DNA from: Paraprevotella sp. | Lineage (GTDB): Bacteria > Bacteroidota > Bacteroidia > Bacteroidales > Bacteroidaceae | NCBI GenBank assembly: GCA_017630975.1 | Contig: JAGBUF010000065.1 | Coordinates: forward strand, 1 to 7,120 | DNA length: 7,120 nucleotides | Direction: 5' to 3' | Shown: positions 1-6,244 of the stretch, piece after piece | How positions within the stretch are numbered: the stretch's first letter is position 1 | Layout of the letters: each line of letters starts with the position of its first letter | Program-made: the position numbers and the translations under genes | The notes under the pieces: generated by a model | Database searches by the model: none | What the model was told of the DNA's origin: nothing | The model's input: the letters and a program-made list of their open reading frames with translations, nothing else

Positions 1-71
1 GAATAATAGTTGTTTTAAGAAAAAGGTATAGAAGGATGAAAAAACGGCATAAACAAAGGGATGAGAGCGGT

Positions 72-103
72 GATTGATCTCTTATAGAGAGAGCAATCGA
101 TTT
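72..103 (+). terminator. Terminator-like hairpin with weak T tract
   Basis: GATTG (72-76) pairs with CAATC (94-98). After one A-G mismatch, TCTCT (78-82) pairs with AGAGA (88-92) around a 5-base loop. Only three Ts follow (101-103), so this is a weak intrinsic terminator at best. It may end or attenuate transcription arriving from the left, or act as an RNA processing or stability stem. Confidence 0.4.
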
Positions 104-165
104 AAAAAACTCTGAACAAATATGTCTTTCTTTGGTATTATGCTTCATGTGACGGTATAAATATG

Positions 166-173
166 TATTTTTG
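166..173 (+). promoter_or_regulatory. Possible Bacteroidales -7 element for the DUF3467 gene
   Basis: TATTTTTG fits the Bacteroidales -7 consensus TAnnTTTG. The expected -33 TTG about 19 bases upstream is only TTC (144-146), so the match is incomplete. A start a few bases after 173 would give a leader of roughly 45-50 bases. In such AT-rich DNA a chance match is plausible. Confidence 0.3.
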
Positions 174-227
174 TATGGTGGTATAGAGAAATCCATATAA
201 TATAATAATGTATAAAACGCTATAATC

Positions 228-551
228 ATGAAACAAGACAACGATGCACAACAGGGAGGAATGTTGCAAATAGAGATAAGTCCAGACGTGGCACAAGGTG
301 TGTATGCTAATTTGGCAATGATTGCACATTCACCTTCAGAGTTTATTTTAGATTTCGCTTGTGTTTTGCCAGGATTGCCAAAAGCACCTGTCAAATCAAG
401 AGTCGTGATAGCCCCCGAACATGCCAAACGTCTTCTTTTTGCATTGCAGGAGAATGTGGCAAAATATGAGCAGATGTTCGGCCCGATAGATTTACATACC
501 GGTGAATCAAGGACTATTTCACCGTTCAGAATGCCACAAGGTGATGCATAA
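228..551 (+). CDS. DUF3467 family protein
   Basis: A 107-residue cytosolic protein with no signal peptide or membrane segment. It matches the DUF3467 pattern as I remember it: YAN at residues 26-28, EFILDF at 38-43, SRVVIAPEHAKRLL at 57-70 and YEQMFGPI at 80-87. The family is small, widespread and of unknown biochemical function. In Bacteroidales it commonly lies between the RNA polymerase genes and rpsL, which suggests a link to core gene expression, but that is inference from position. The start at 228 leaves a short polar N-terminus before the domain. ATG at 261 (Met12) is an alternative start. Neither has a clear Shine-Dalgarno, as is usual in this phylum. A strong terminator follows 27 bases after the stop, so the gene is not co-transcribed by default with what lies downstream. 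Confidence 0.85.
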   Translation: MKQDNDAQQGGMLQIEISPDVAQGVYANLAMIAHSPSEFILDFACVLPGLPKAPVKSRVVIAPEHAKRLLFALQENVAKYEQMFGPIDLHTGESRTISPFRMPQGDA

Positions 552-578
552 GAGATTCTGCATGAAAGTAAATAGGTT

Positions 579-613
579 AGGGAATGATAGTTCAGTCATT
601 CCCTTTATTTTTT
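579..613 (+). terminator. Intrinsic terminator after the DUF3467 gene
   Basis: AGGGAATGA (579-587) and TCATTCCCT (596-604) form a perfect 9-bp stem with an 8-base loop. They are followed by TTATTTTTT (605-613). This is a convincing rho-independent terminator that separates the DUF3467 unit from the downstream secreted-protein cassette. Confidence 0.88.
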
Positions 614-618
614 CTTGC

Positions 619-652
619 TTTTGACAAAATGTAAGTTCTTTTTGACAAAATG
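619..652. repeat. Two phased direct repeats, each containing a palindrome
   Basis: TTTTGACAAAATG occurs at 619-631 and again at 640-652, exactly 21 bp apart, about two helical turns. Each copy contains the palindrome TTTTG-A-CAAAA. A related TACAAAATG lies at 704-712. The 20-bp stretch 624-643 recurs at 705-724 with one mismatch (C638 against G719). Palindromic sites on the same face of the helix suggest operators for a dimeric DNA-binding protein, but no regulator gene is in the window. Confidence 0.6.
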
Positions 653-670
653 CTTAAAATATAGTATTTT

Positions 671-685
671 GTAATAAAAAATTAC
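671..685. repeat. Short inverted repeat GTAAT-N5-ATTAC
   Basis: GTAAT (671-675) and ATTAC (681-685) flank five As, and the right arm runs into the C tract. It is short and AT-rich, so it could be chance. It matters mainly because it sits among several other palindromes upstream of the large secreted-protein gene. Confidence 0.4.
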
Positions 686-692
686 CCCCCCC
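685..692. repeat. Homopolymeric C8 tract
   Basis: Eight consecutive Cs sit in strongly AT-rich DNA, about 75 bp upstream of the cassette's -7 element. Homopolymeric tracts of this length can change length by slipped-strand mispairing and so alter spacing between regulatory sites. Variation here is inferred, not seen. The tract is also a site where sequencing errors are common. Confidence 0.6.
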
Positions 693-699
693 TATGAAA

Positions 700-718
700 A
701 ACTTACAAAATGTAAGTT
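700..718. repeat. Perfect 8-bp-arm palindrome upstream of the cassette promoter
   Basis: AACTTACA (700-707) and TGTAAGTT (711-718) are perfect inverted repeats with a 3-bp AAA centre. The centre is about 70 bp upstream of the predicted transcription start, a common distance for activator sites. GTTTTTAG follows, so a weak terminator on the + strand is an alternative reading, though the stem is AT-rich and the T run short. Confidence 0.6.
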
Positions 719-767
719 GTTTTTAGTTAAATTTTAAAAATTGTTTTTATCTTGTTCTTGTATGTAT

Positions 768-775
768 TAACTTTG
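768..775 (+). promoter_or_regulatory. Bacteroidales -7 element driving the secreted-protein cassette
   Basis: TAACTTTG matches TAnnTTTG exactly. The 11-mer TAACTTTGCAA at 768-778 also occurs in the rpsL promoter. A -33 TTG at 19-20 bp spacing is missing: the position holds TTT (746-748), and the nearest TTGs at 741 and 752 give spacings of 24 and 13. A good -7 with a poor -33 suggests dependence on an activator, which fits the palindromes upstream. The predicted start near 780-783 gives a leader of about 50 bases. Confidence 0.6.
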
Positions 776-830
776 CAACCCCTTTCTTTTTGTTATAATG
801 ATAGGGAGAACTAAACTTTAACTTTAGCTT

Positions 831-3800
831 ATGACATTGAAAAAATTATGCTTTTTGTTGGCGCTGTATACTTTTGTTGTTTCCGTGAGCGCTCAAACAT
901 CTTTCAGGGATTTGGTAGAGATGATGCATGAATTGACTCATGTTTCTTCTAAGGAAACCTCTATAAATGCCAATATGAAAAAACGAGGGATATTGTCTGC
1001 AGGAAAATCCATTTCCCATGAAACAAAATTTGTGGACCGTGTTCGTCAACCGGACTTGTCTTATGATCGTAATACGTTAAAAAAGTACCGCATCAAGAAT
1101 GTTAAAACGGGTGAGTACTTGAGCTATACAGGGGTAAAAGACGGATTAGGTCGGCCGGCAGCTGTACCATTGACAATGACTGCAACAGCAGATGATACGA
1201 ATACGGTGTTCTTTTTTTATAGAGAGGGTATCATTTTAGGTAATGGTTATGGGTTATGTAATAGTGTCTCCTCTACAGATTATTCATTGAAAGATTTGGA
1301 TACATACGTGTGGGAAACCACCGGAACTAATGCGAAGACGTTTTTAGTAGAAAATGCTGCGGATGGAAAGTCTTTGCTGATATACAACACTGTAACTCAA
1401 GGTGATGCTACTATAAATAAATATTGGAGATACAATGTAGAAGATGGTGTTGTCGGCTATGGCGATGCAGATGAATATGCATATTGGGAGTTTGAATGTC
1501 TTTTAGATATTCCTGTGATTTCAGATGTAAGTATAAAGAAAGATACAATTTGGTATGTTGTCCGCAATGCATCAAAAGGGAAATATCTACATTATGATGC
1601 AGGTAGTAGGATGGTTAATGCCGTTATGGCACCGGATAGTTGCTCGTTGTTCTATCTTACAGGCGAAACGTTAGGTGGTGGAGTAAACTTATATAACTAT
1701 GCAGCGCAAACTAATTTGGAAACCGGTTTGCGTATTATTGAAACAGGAGATAACCGTTTCTTTATCTCTAGGAGCGGTGATATCAGCGGGGTGGATCTTT
1801 ATAAATTGGATATACACGGTAATCTTACTATTGGGGAATTTGATGATTCATCAGAATGGGAGTTTGAAAGGATTGCCAATTTCAGGGAAATTTTTGGTCA
1901 TCAGTTTGTCAACAGTAATGTAGTGGAGTTCTTTAATGTCCAAATGGAGGAAATACTCCAATCCACGAAAGTCGCTTTCTATAAATATTATTCAACATAT
2001 CTAGGCGTATTGTATCATCTGCTCTTGTCTTTGGATTCCAGTATGGAAATAGGGCAAGCAGCAAGCCTAGCAAGGATTCATTCAGCAATTGAAGAGGCGT
2101 TTTACAATGGATATGATCCGCAAAGTCATAATGATATACGGGTTTATAATGTCGGTCATCAGGATCAAGAGGGAAATGAGATAAGAAGGAATTTGGCCAC
2201 GAATTCTTTACTTCTTTTGGCAAATGATCAATCTTCTATACATACTAATGTTTGGAAGATATATTTGGTGGGAGAAGGTCAGAATAAGAATCTTGTGTTC
2301 TTCAATGCTGCTACGCAAAAATATATAGGAAAGCCTGTTGAGTCCGGTGATGGAACAGTCAGATTGGAGATGACTTCCAACCAGAATGAAGCCGGATACT
2401 GGAACTTTTCATCAGATGCAACTACGCAAGTGCAAGATTTAAGTCTATTGAATGTGCAGACATTGATTTATTCAATGACTAATCCTAATTATTATCTTGT
2501 ATTGGAATCTCCTGATGATTTCACTGTTTCTTGTAAATATTTCAATGATAATGCAGCGGCACAGGCAGCTATAGGTACAAAATGGGAATTGAATCTCTCC
2601 GATGCTGTTATCAAGGAAACTTTCTATGGTCATGCAGTAGACGCTGTGGATTTGTTTGCCGGTATATTGCAAGAAGATATGGGACTTATAACAAGCACTT
2701 GTACCCAATATAGTAGTAATTACCCTTCAGAAGATGCAACCTCCTCTACCTGCCATTTGATCGATGGCGACGTGGTTAGTGTGTTTAGGACAAATGGTTT
2801 GGGGAACGATGAAAAGCGTTATCTGCAGGCTGATTTAGGTGAGGGTAATCAAACAGGCGATTTTTGTTTCTTTTTGACACCTGATTTGACTTCGGTGGGT
2901 ATTGTACCAAAGAATGTAACGGTGGAGGGAAGTAATTCGCCGGATGGAGGATTTGTTGTCTTGAAAGAGAATTTGAGTCTGACCATGTTATTGGAGAATA
3001 TGCATTACATGTCTCCGGTTATCAGTACGCTCGGGAATACGTATAGGTATCTACGTTTTACAGTGAATAGTACGTTGGGGGCGGATGGTGCATCGGATTT
3101 CGCCTTGTCTGAGTTTTATATTTATCCCTATAATATGTATACAGAACAGGCCAAACAGCTTTCAGACGCATTTTACGAAAATGATTATATGGGGAATGAA
3201 ATCCTTTATCCGGCAGTAGAATTGGTGAAGTTAAAGGCGCAATATCTGTTGGATATGAATATAAACAACCATTCGGAAAATCCAGGTATTGGACAATATC
3301 CTACCTCTCAATACAATGCATTGTCTGTTGCTGTCCAGGGCGTTGTGGCGAATGATGATGAATTGGTAGATACTTTATTGATGACTTTGGAGGATTTTAT
3401 CAATTCAAAGGTCGATCCGTTGTTGATATTTGAGTCGGCATGGGAGGATGGATACAGTAAAGGAAAGGTATTGTCGTTTGAAGGGAATAATGTAGTTATA
3501 AGAGACAAGAATATATGGGATGTTAGACAGTGGGCATCCTTGAAAACGGTAATTGGGGGGTATAAGTTACAACCGGTATGTGTTTCGGAGGAAATACCCT
3601 ACGTGCTAAATATTGAACAAATACCGGGGTGGAATGCGTTGTACGACAGTGCTCTTGATGCATACAATGTGTCTATGAATGAAGAGGGTTATACCATGTA
3701 TATGGGTGTCAATGAAGAAGGTTATCTGGATGCGATATTACAACCTGCTTCTACAGTTACGAACAAGCATGCTGCATGGTATTTAACCGAGGTGGGTGCC

Positions 3801-5249
3801 AATGTCGGAATAGAGATTGTTGATGATGTGGAGTTTGTGGAAATTCTAGCTGATTTCGGTAGTACTTTTGCTGTGGCGGAGTCCTATGCAAACGGATATT
3901 TAAGAGGTGTATATATCTATAACGAACAAGGTGGACTGACAAAAGCGATGTTTGACGAGTTGTATGCGTTTATGCAACCTTATTATCAAATGGGTCCTGT
4001 GCAAATAGTGAAAATGTATCAGTCTGGTGCCTTGGCGCCCGAAATGGTGGCGTATGTCGTAGATGCAGTGCGTGCCTTGAAACTGCATTTCCCGAATTTC
4101 CAACCTGATTTGTCACAAGTTGGACGTTATTATCGTCTTCGTGGACGTTCCTCGGGTAACTATGTGTTGTCTGACGTGACAAATGAAGGTGGACTTTCCA
4201 TGAGTGCGTGGACGGACGGTGATGATGATGTGGCGATGAAGTCTATATTGTATACGACATCTGGTAGCACAGTAGGTGCGGTCAATGTGATGATGTTCAA
4301 CTCCGGTCGTTATCTAAAAGCCACGAATGGTTCTGTCGGATATGATAAATATCCTTTGGATGATGAAGCGTATGTGTCGCAGGATGTTTTTGTTAGAAAT
4401 TCCTTGGCAGGAACGGATGGTTGTTATTCTGTTGCATTAGGAAGTGAAGAGATTTGTCTCCGTGATGCCGGAACGGCTGCTATGACTGGGGTGGCTTCGA
4501 ATGATACTTCTTTTGACTGGGATATTGAATTGGTACAGGAGTTGCCGGTTGCCGTTTCTTCTGCGATGATGACATCGTTGTGTGTTCCTGTAGAATTGCA
4601 AGTGCCTAACGGCGTGACAGTGTATATTCTTACGGGAAAGGAAATTGCGGATGGTGCCCATAAACATGTGGTAGGCTACGAGAATTGTGAGATAGGTACA
4701 CCTGTGTTCAATCTGGAGTCAACCAATCTGGGTATTATTCCGGCCGGTATGCCTGTGTTGATAAAAGCGGATGAAGGAGTTTATTATTTCCCTATTCATT
4801 ACAATGTATCCGATGAGGATAAGTCAGATGCCGATTTGCAGAGAATAGCTGAGCTTCAGGCGCTGAACAAGTTGGAGGGTACGCATGATGCCCGCCTCTT
4901 GAGTGCGCGTGCGAATGTGACACATCATATCTTGAGCAAGAAGAACGGCAAGGTGGGAATGTATAAAGTGAAAATGGTGTCGGCGGCTGAACGTGGTTTG
5001 GACTACATATTGGTTTCAACATTCTTGAATTCGGCTCATAGAGCATGGTTGCCCTATCAAAGTGATATGGCACCGGTTGGATTCTCATTGGCGATAGGTG
5101 GCAGAGGTGATGGTCTTACCGGAATAGAGGATGTTCAGGTAAAATTCAATGGCAATGAGGTTATTTATGATATTCATGGTCGTCGTGTCAGTCGTATGGT
5201 GTCTCCCGGTTTATATATTGTGGATCGTGAGAAGGTGTTGGTTAAATAA
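831..5249 (+). CDS. Giant secreted multi-domain surface protein, lectin/discoidin-like
   Basis: A 1472-residue exported protein of unknown function. Residues 1-21 are a type I signal peptide (KK, hydrophobic stretch, VSA before Gln22). No lipobox is present. Beta-rich, ricin-like segments recur near 85-226, 239-347, 430-590 and 1097-1235, each opening with patterns like 'Y.I.N..TG.YL' and closing with 'W.FE' or 'W.I.L'. Residues 617-766 resemble an F5/8 type C (discoidin) domain, ending 'YRYLRFTV...FALSEFYIYP'. Helical, FIVAR-like linkers lie between the beta modules, clearest at 767-860 (GQYP motif at 821-824). Residues 1236-1425 resemble a module common before the C-terminus of Bacteroidales surface proteins. 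Residues 1430-1472 form the terminal 'IYDIHGRRV...GLYIV...KVLVK' domain, similar to type IX-type sorting tails. No catalytic domain is recognisable. Glycan or surface binding is inferred. The first ATG at 831 directly precedes the signal peptide, without a Shine-Dalgarno. A small peptide gene follows 12 bases downstream. Confidence 0.85.
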   Translation: MTLKKLCFLLALYTFVVSVSAQTSFRDLVEMMHELTHVSSKETSINANMKKRGILSAGKSISHETKFVDRVRQPDLSYDRNTLKKYRIKNVKTGEYLSYTGVKDGLGRPAAVPLTMTATADDTNTVFFFYREGIILGNGYGLCNSVSSTDYSLKDLDTYVWETTGTNAKTFLVENAADGKSLLIYNTVTQGDATINKYWRYNVEDGVVGYGDADEYAYWEFECLLDIPVISDVSIKKDTIWYVVRNASKGKYLHYDAGSRMVNAVMAPDSCSLFYLTGETLGGGVNLYNYAAQTNLETGLRIIETGDNRFFISRSGDISGVDLYKLDIHGNLTIGEFDDSSEWEFERIANFREIFGHQFVNSNVVEFFNVQMEEILQSTKVAFYKYYSTYLGVLYHLLLSLDSSMEIGQAASLARIHSAIEEAFYNGYDPQSHNDIRVYNVGHQDQEGNEIRRNLATNSLLLLANDQSSIHTNVWKIYLVGEGQNKNLVFFNAATQKYIGKPVESGDGTVRLEMTSNQNEAGYWNFSSDATTQVQDLSLLNVQTLIYSMTNPNYYLVLESPDDFTVSCKYFNDNAAAQAAIGTKWELNLSDAVIKETFYGHAVDAVDLFAGILQEDMGLITSTCTQYSSNYPSEDATSSTCHLIDGDVVSVFRTNGLGNDEKRYLQADLGEGNQTGDFCFFLTPDLTSVGIVPKNVTVEGSNSPDGGFVVLKENLSLTMLLENMHYMSPVISTLGNTYRYLRFTVNSTLGADGASDFALSEFYIYPYNMYTEQAKQLSDAFYENDYMGNEILYPAVELVKLKAQYLLDMNINNHSENPGIGQYPTSQYNALSVAVQGVVANDDELVDTLLMTLEDFINSKVDPLLIFESAWEDGYSKGKVLSFEGNNVVIRDKNIWDVRQWASLKTVIGGYKLQPVCVSEEIPYVLNIEQIPGWNALYDSALDAYNVSMNEEGYTMYMGVNEEGYLDAILQPASTVTNKHAAWYLTEVGANVGIEIVDDVEFVEILADFGSTFAVAESYANGYLRGVYIYNEQGGLTKAMFDELYAFMQPYYQMGPVQIVKMYQSGALAPEMVAYVVDAVRALKLHFPNFQPDLSQVGRYYRLRGRSSGNYVLSDVTNEGGLSMSAWTDGDDDVAMKSILYTTSGSTVGAVNVMMFNSGRYLKATNGSVGYDKYPLDDEAYVSQDVFVRNSLAGTDGCYSVALGSEEICLRDAGTAAMTGVASNDTSFDWDIELVQELPVAVSSAMMTSLCVPVELQVPNGVTVYILTGKEIADGAHKHVVGYENCEIGTPVFNLESTNLGIIPAGMPVLIKADEGVYYFPIHYNVSDEDKSDADLQRIAELQALNKLEGTHDARLLSARANVTHHILSKKNGKVGMYKVKMVSAAERGLDYILVSTFLNSAHRAWLPYQSDMAPVGFSLAIGGRGDGLTGIEDVQVKFNGNEVIYDIHGRRVSRMVSPGLYIVDREKVLVK

Positions 5250-5255
5250 GGAGGA
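5250..5255 (+). promoter_or_regulatory. Strong Shine-Dalgarno for the 58-aa peptide gene
   Basis: GGAGGA ends six bases before the ATG at 5262 and begins directly after the stop of the large gene. It is a near-perfect anti-16S match. None of the other starts in the window (228, 831, 5861, 6359, 6858) has one; they are preceded by A/T-rich sequence typical of Bacteroidetes. It supports the small ORF being truly translated, possibly by ribosomes finishing the large gene. Confidence 0.75.
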
Positions 5256-5261
5256 AGGATT

Positions 5262-5438
5262 ATGTTAGTACAGAATAAGAGAAAATACGATAAGCCGGAA
5301 GTAAATGTAGTGGCTTGTACCCCATTTGAAATGTTGTGTCAAAGCGTTGTGACAGGAGGTGGTGACGATGACTGGGTAGATGAAGGTGATGCATTGGTTG
5401 CTCCTTCACACAATGATTGGGGCGATGCCATTTGGTAA
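5262..5438 (+). CDS. 58-aa acidic, Trp-containing small protein of unknown function
   Basis: Not recognised as a named family. The N-terminal half is basic then mixed: KRKYDKPEVNVVACTPFEML at residues 6-25, with Cys19 and Cys26. A 'VVTGGG' hinge at 29-34 leads into an acidic tail with DDDW at 35-38, DEGD at 40-43, NDW at 51-53 and a terminal GDAIW. There is no signal peptide or membrane segment. The 'Y.KPE..VV......ML' start resembles, from memory, a diffuse class of short Bacteroidales proteins that lack a function. The gene lies 12 bases after the giant secreted protein, has a strong Shine-Dalgarno, and is followed 20 bases later by a terminator, so the two probably form one operon. A leader-GG-core precursor peptide is one reading, but no maturase or transporter is in the window. 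An accessory or chaperone-like partner of the giant protein is another. Confidence 0.75.
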   Translation: MLVQNKRKYDKPEVNVVACTPFEMLCQSVVTGGGDDDWVDEGDALVAPSHNDWGDAIW

Positions 5439-5458
5439 GTTATATACATAAATATTGA

Positions 5459-5498
5459 TCGTAGCGACTTGATGATTCGGGTCGCTACGACTTTTTTT
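5459..5498 (+). terminator. Intrinsic terminator closing the secreted-protein cassette
   Basis: TCGTAGCGAC (5459-5468) pairs perfectly with GTCGCTACGA (5481-5490) around a 12-base loop. One C and then seven Ts (5492-5498) follow. The stem is GC-rich and the T tract clear, so this is a strong rho-independent terminator. It marks the end of the two-gene cassette and keeps it apart from the str operon. Confidence 0.92.
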
Positions 5499-5748
5499 AT
5501 ATGGATTTTTGAGATTCTTTATATATATAATAAGGTATAAATAGACTGCTGATTCACGATAGAAATTTTGGCTTTCGCAATAAGGGTCAGGTGAGAAAAG
5601 AGTCGAAATTCAGGCGATAGTAATGCATTTAGAGGAGTAAAAAGAGATATTGACACTTAAAAGATGCTTTCAAATGCAAAATGTTGTTAAAAATATACTT
5701 AATACATAAGTTTTTTGCCTTTGGAGACAGTAAAAAGGTGAAAATACA
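5499..5748. other. Gene-free spacer before the rpsL promoter
   Basis: About 250 bases of AT-rich sequence with no supported gene. It begins with low-complexity TATATATATAATAAGG (5519-5534) and contains only weak inverted repeats, such as TGCATTT (5624-5630) with AAATGCA (5672-5678). An open frame on the minus strand covering 5629-5862 runs across the rpsL promoter and looks non-coding. I see no RNA gene signature. Confidence 0.55.
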
Positions 5749-5778
5749 TTGTGATTTAGAATAAAATCCGTAACTTTG
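5749..5778 (+). promoter_or_regulatory. rpsL/str operon promoter, Bacteroidales type
   Basis: A -33 TTG (5749-5751) is followed after exactly 19 bp by TAACTTTG (5771-5778), an exact TAnnTTTG -7 element. This is the best promoter in the window. Transcription should start near 5783-5786, giving a leader of about 75 bases before rpsL. It shows that rpsL-rpsG-fusA has its own promoter and need not depend on read-through from upstream genes. Confidence 0.8.
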
Positions 5779-5785
5779 CAAGCCG

Positions 5786-5807
5786 AAAAGTGCGCATTGT
5801 GCCTTTT
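5786..5807 (+). promoter_or_regulatory. Stem-loop at the 5' end of the str operon mRNA
   Basis: AAAAG (5786-5790) pairs with CTTTT (5803-5807). After a bulged T, GCGC (5792-5795) pairs with GTGC (5799-5802) around the loop ATT, with one G-U pair. The hairpin sits almost at the predicted transcript start. It could protect the mRNA or be a site for autogenous control. No ribosomal protein target motif is recognised. Confidence 0.4.
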
Positions 5808-5860
5808 TGTGAACAAGAAATACAATAAAAACAAAATATAATAACTTAAAAATTAACAAC

Positions 5861-6244
5861 ATGCCTACTATTCAGCAATTAGTAAGAAAGGGTAGAACGG
5901 TATTGGTAGAAAAGAGCAAGTCACCGGCTTTTGACAGCTGTCCGCAACGTCGTGGTGTTTGTGTTCGTGTTTATACTACCACTCCGAAGAAACCGAATTC
6001 AGCGATGCGTAAAGTCGCTCGTGTGCGTTTGACTAACATGAAGGAAGTAAACTCTTACATTCCGGGAGAAGGTCACAATTTGCAAGAACACTCAATCGTA
6101 TTGGTACGTGGCGGTCGTGTAAAAGACCTTCCGGGTGTTCGTTACCACATTGTTCGCGGTACATTGGATACTGCCGGTGTAGCTAACCGTACACAACGTC
6201 GTTCCAAGTATGGAGCTAAGCGTCCTAAAGCAGCTAAAAAGTAA
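5861..6244 (+). CDS. rpsL: 30S ribosomal protein S12
   Basis: A 127-residue S12, nearly colinear with known family members. It lies at the decoding centre of the small subunit and affects tRNA selection accuracy. Visible signatures are [25 protein letters not shown] beginning at residue 27 (quoted in part: TTPKKPNSA at 40-48) and [10 protein letters not shown] at 69-78. [13 protein letters not shown] at 84-96 includes Asp89, the usual RimO methylthiolation site. Lys43, Lys44 and Lys88 are all present, so the common streptomycin-resistance substitutions are absent. The C-terminus is short and lysine-rich. The start at 5861 lacks a Shine-Dalgarno but is preceded by an A-rich leader, typical for the phylum. 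It is the first gene of the str operon, with rpsG 114 bases downstream. Confidence 0.98.
   Translation: MPTIQQLVRKGRTVLVEKSKSPAFDSCPQRRGVCVRVYTTTPKKPNSAMRKVARVRLTNMKEVNSYIPGEGHNLQEHSIVLVRGGRVKDLPGVRYHIVRGTLDTAGVANRTQRRSKYGAKRPKAAKK

Larger units (their letters stand above)
1..227. other. AT-rich lead-in without a supported gene
   Basis: No convincing coding region is visible. The window opens with GAA TAA TAG, which could be the last codon and tandem stops of an upstream gene. In Bacteroidales rpoC often precedes a DUF3467 gene, but one codon cannot prove that. A hairpin at 72-98 could end the upstream transcript. From about 120 to 227 the sequence is very AT-rich, with a possible -7 element at 166-173, and probably forms the promoter and leader of the DUF3467 gene. 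Confidence 0.5.

Noticed and set aside
30..77. Short basic peptide frame beginning MKKRHKQRDESGD on the + strand
   Set aside because: Only 13 residues from ATG to stop, running into the hairpin at 72-98, with no Shine-Dalgarno or family pattern.
138..329. 63-aa minus-strand open frame across the DUF3467 start
   Set aside because: Low-complexity hydrophobic translation of AT-rich DNA overlapping a real gene start, with no supporting signal.
619..724. CRISPR-like repeat array
   Set aside because: Only two to three short, unequal copies with irregular spacers and no cas genes. A regulatory reading fits better.
794..799. TATAAT in the leader of the giant gene
   Set aside because: It looks like an enterobacterial -10 box, but Bacteroidales use TAnnTTTG, and a good match lies just upstream at 768-775.
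831..893. Giant protein as a lipoprotein through Cys7
   Set aside because: Cys7 lies at the start of the hydrophobic stretch, not in a lipobox. The VSA-Q site fits signal peptidase I.
3678..3725. NEEGY repeated twice inside the giant protein (residues 950-954 and 961-965)
   Set aside because: Only two short copies, consistent with a beta-hairpin motif. Too little to call a repeat domain.
5649..5655. TTGACA-like -35 upstream of rpsL
   Set aside because: It has no partner, and the phylum does not use this consensus. The 5749-5778 promoter is far better.
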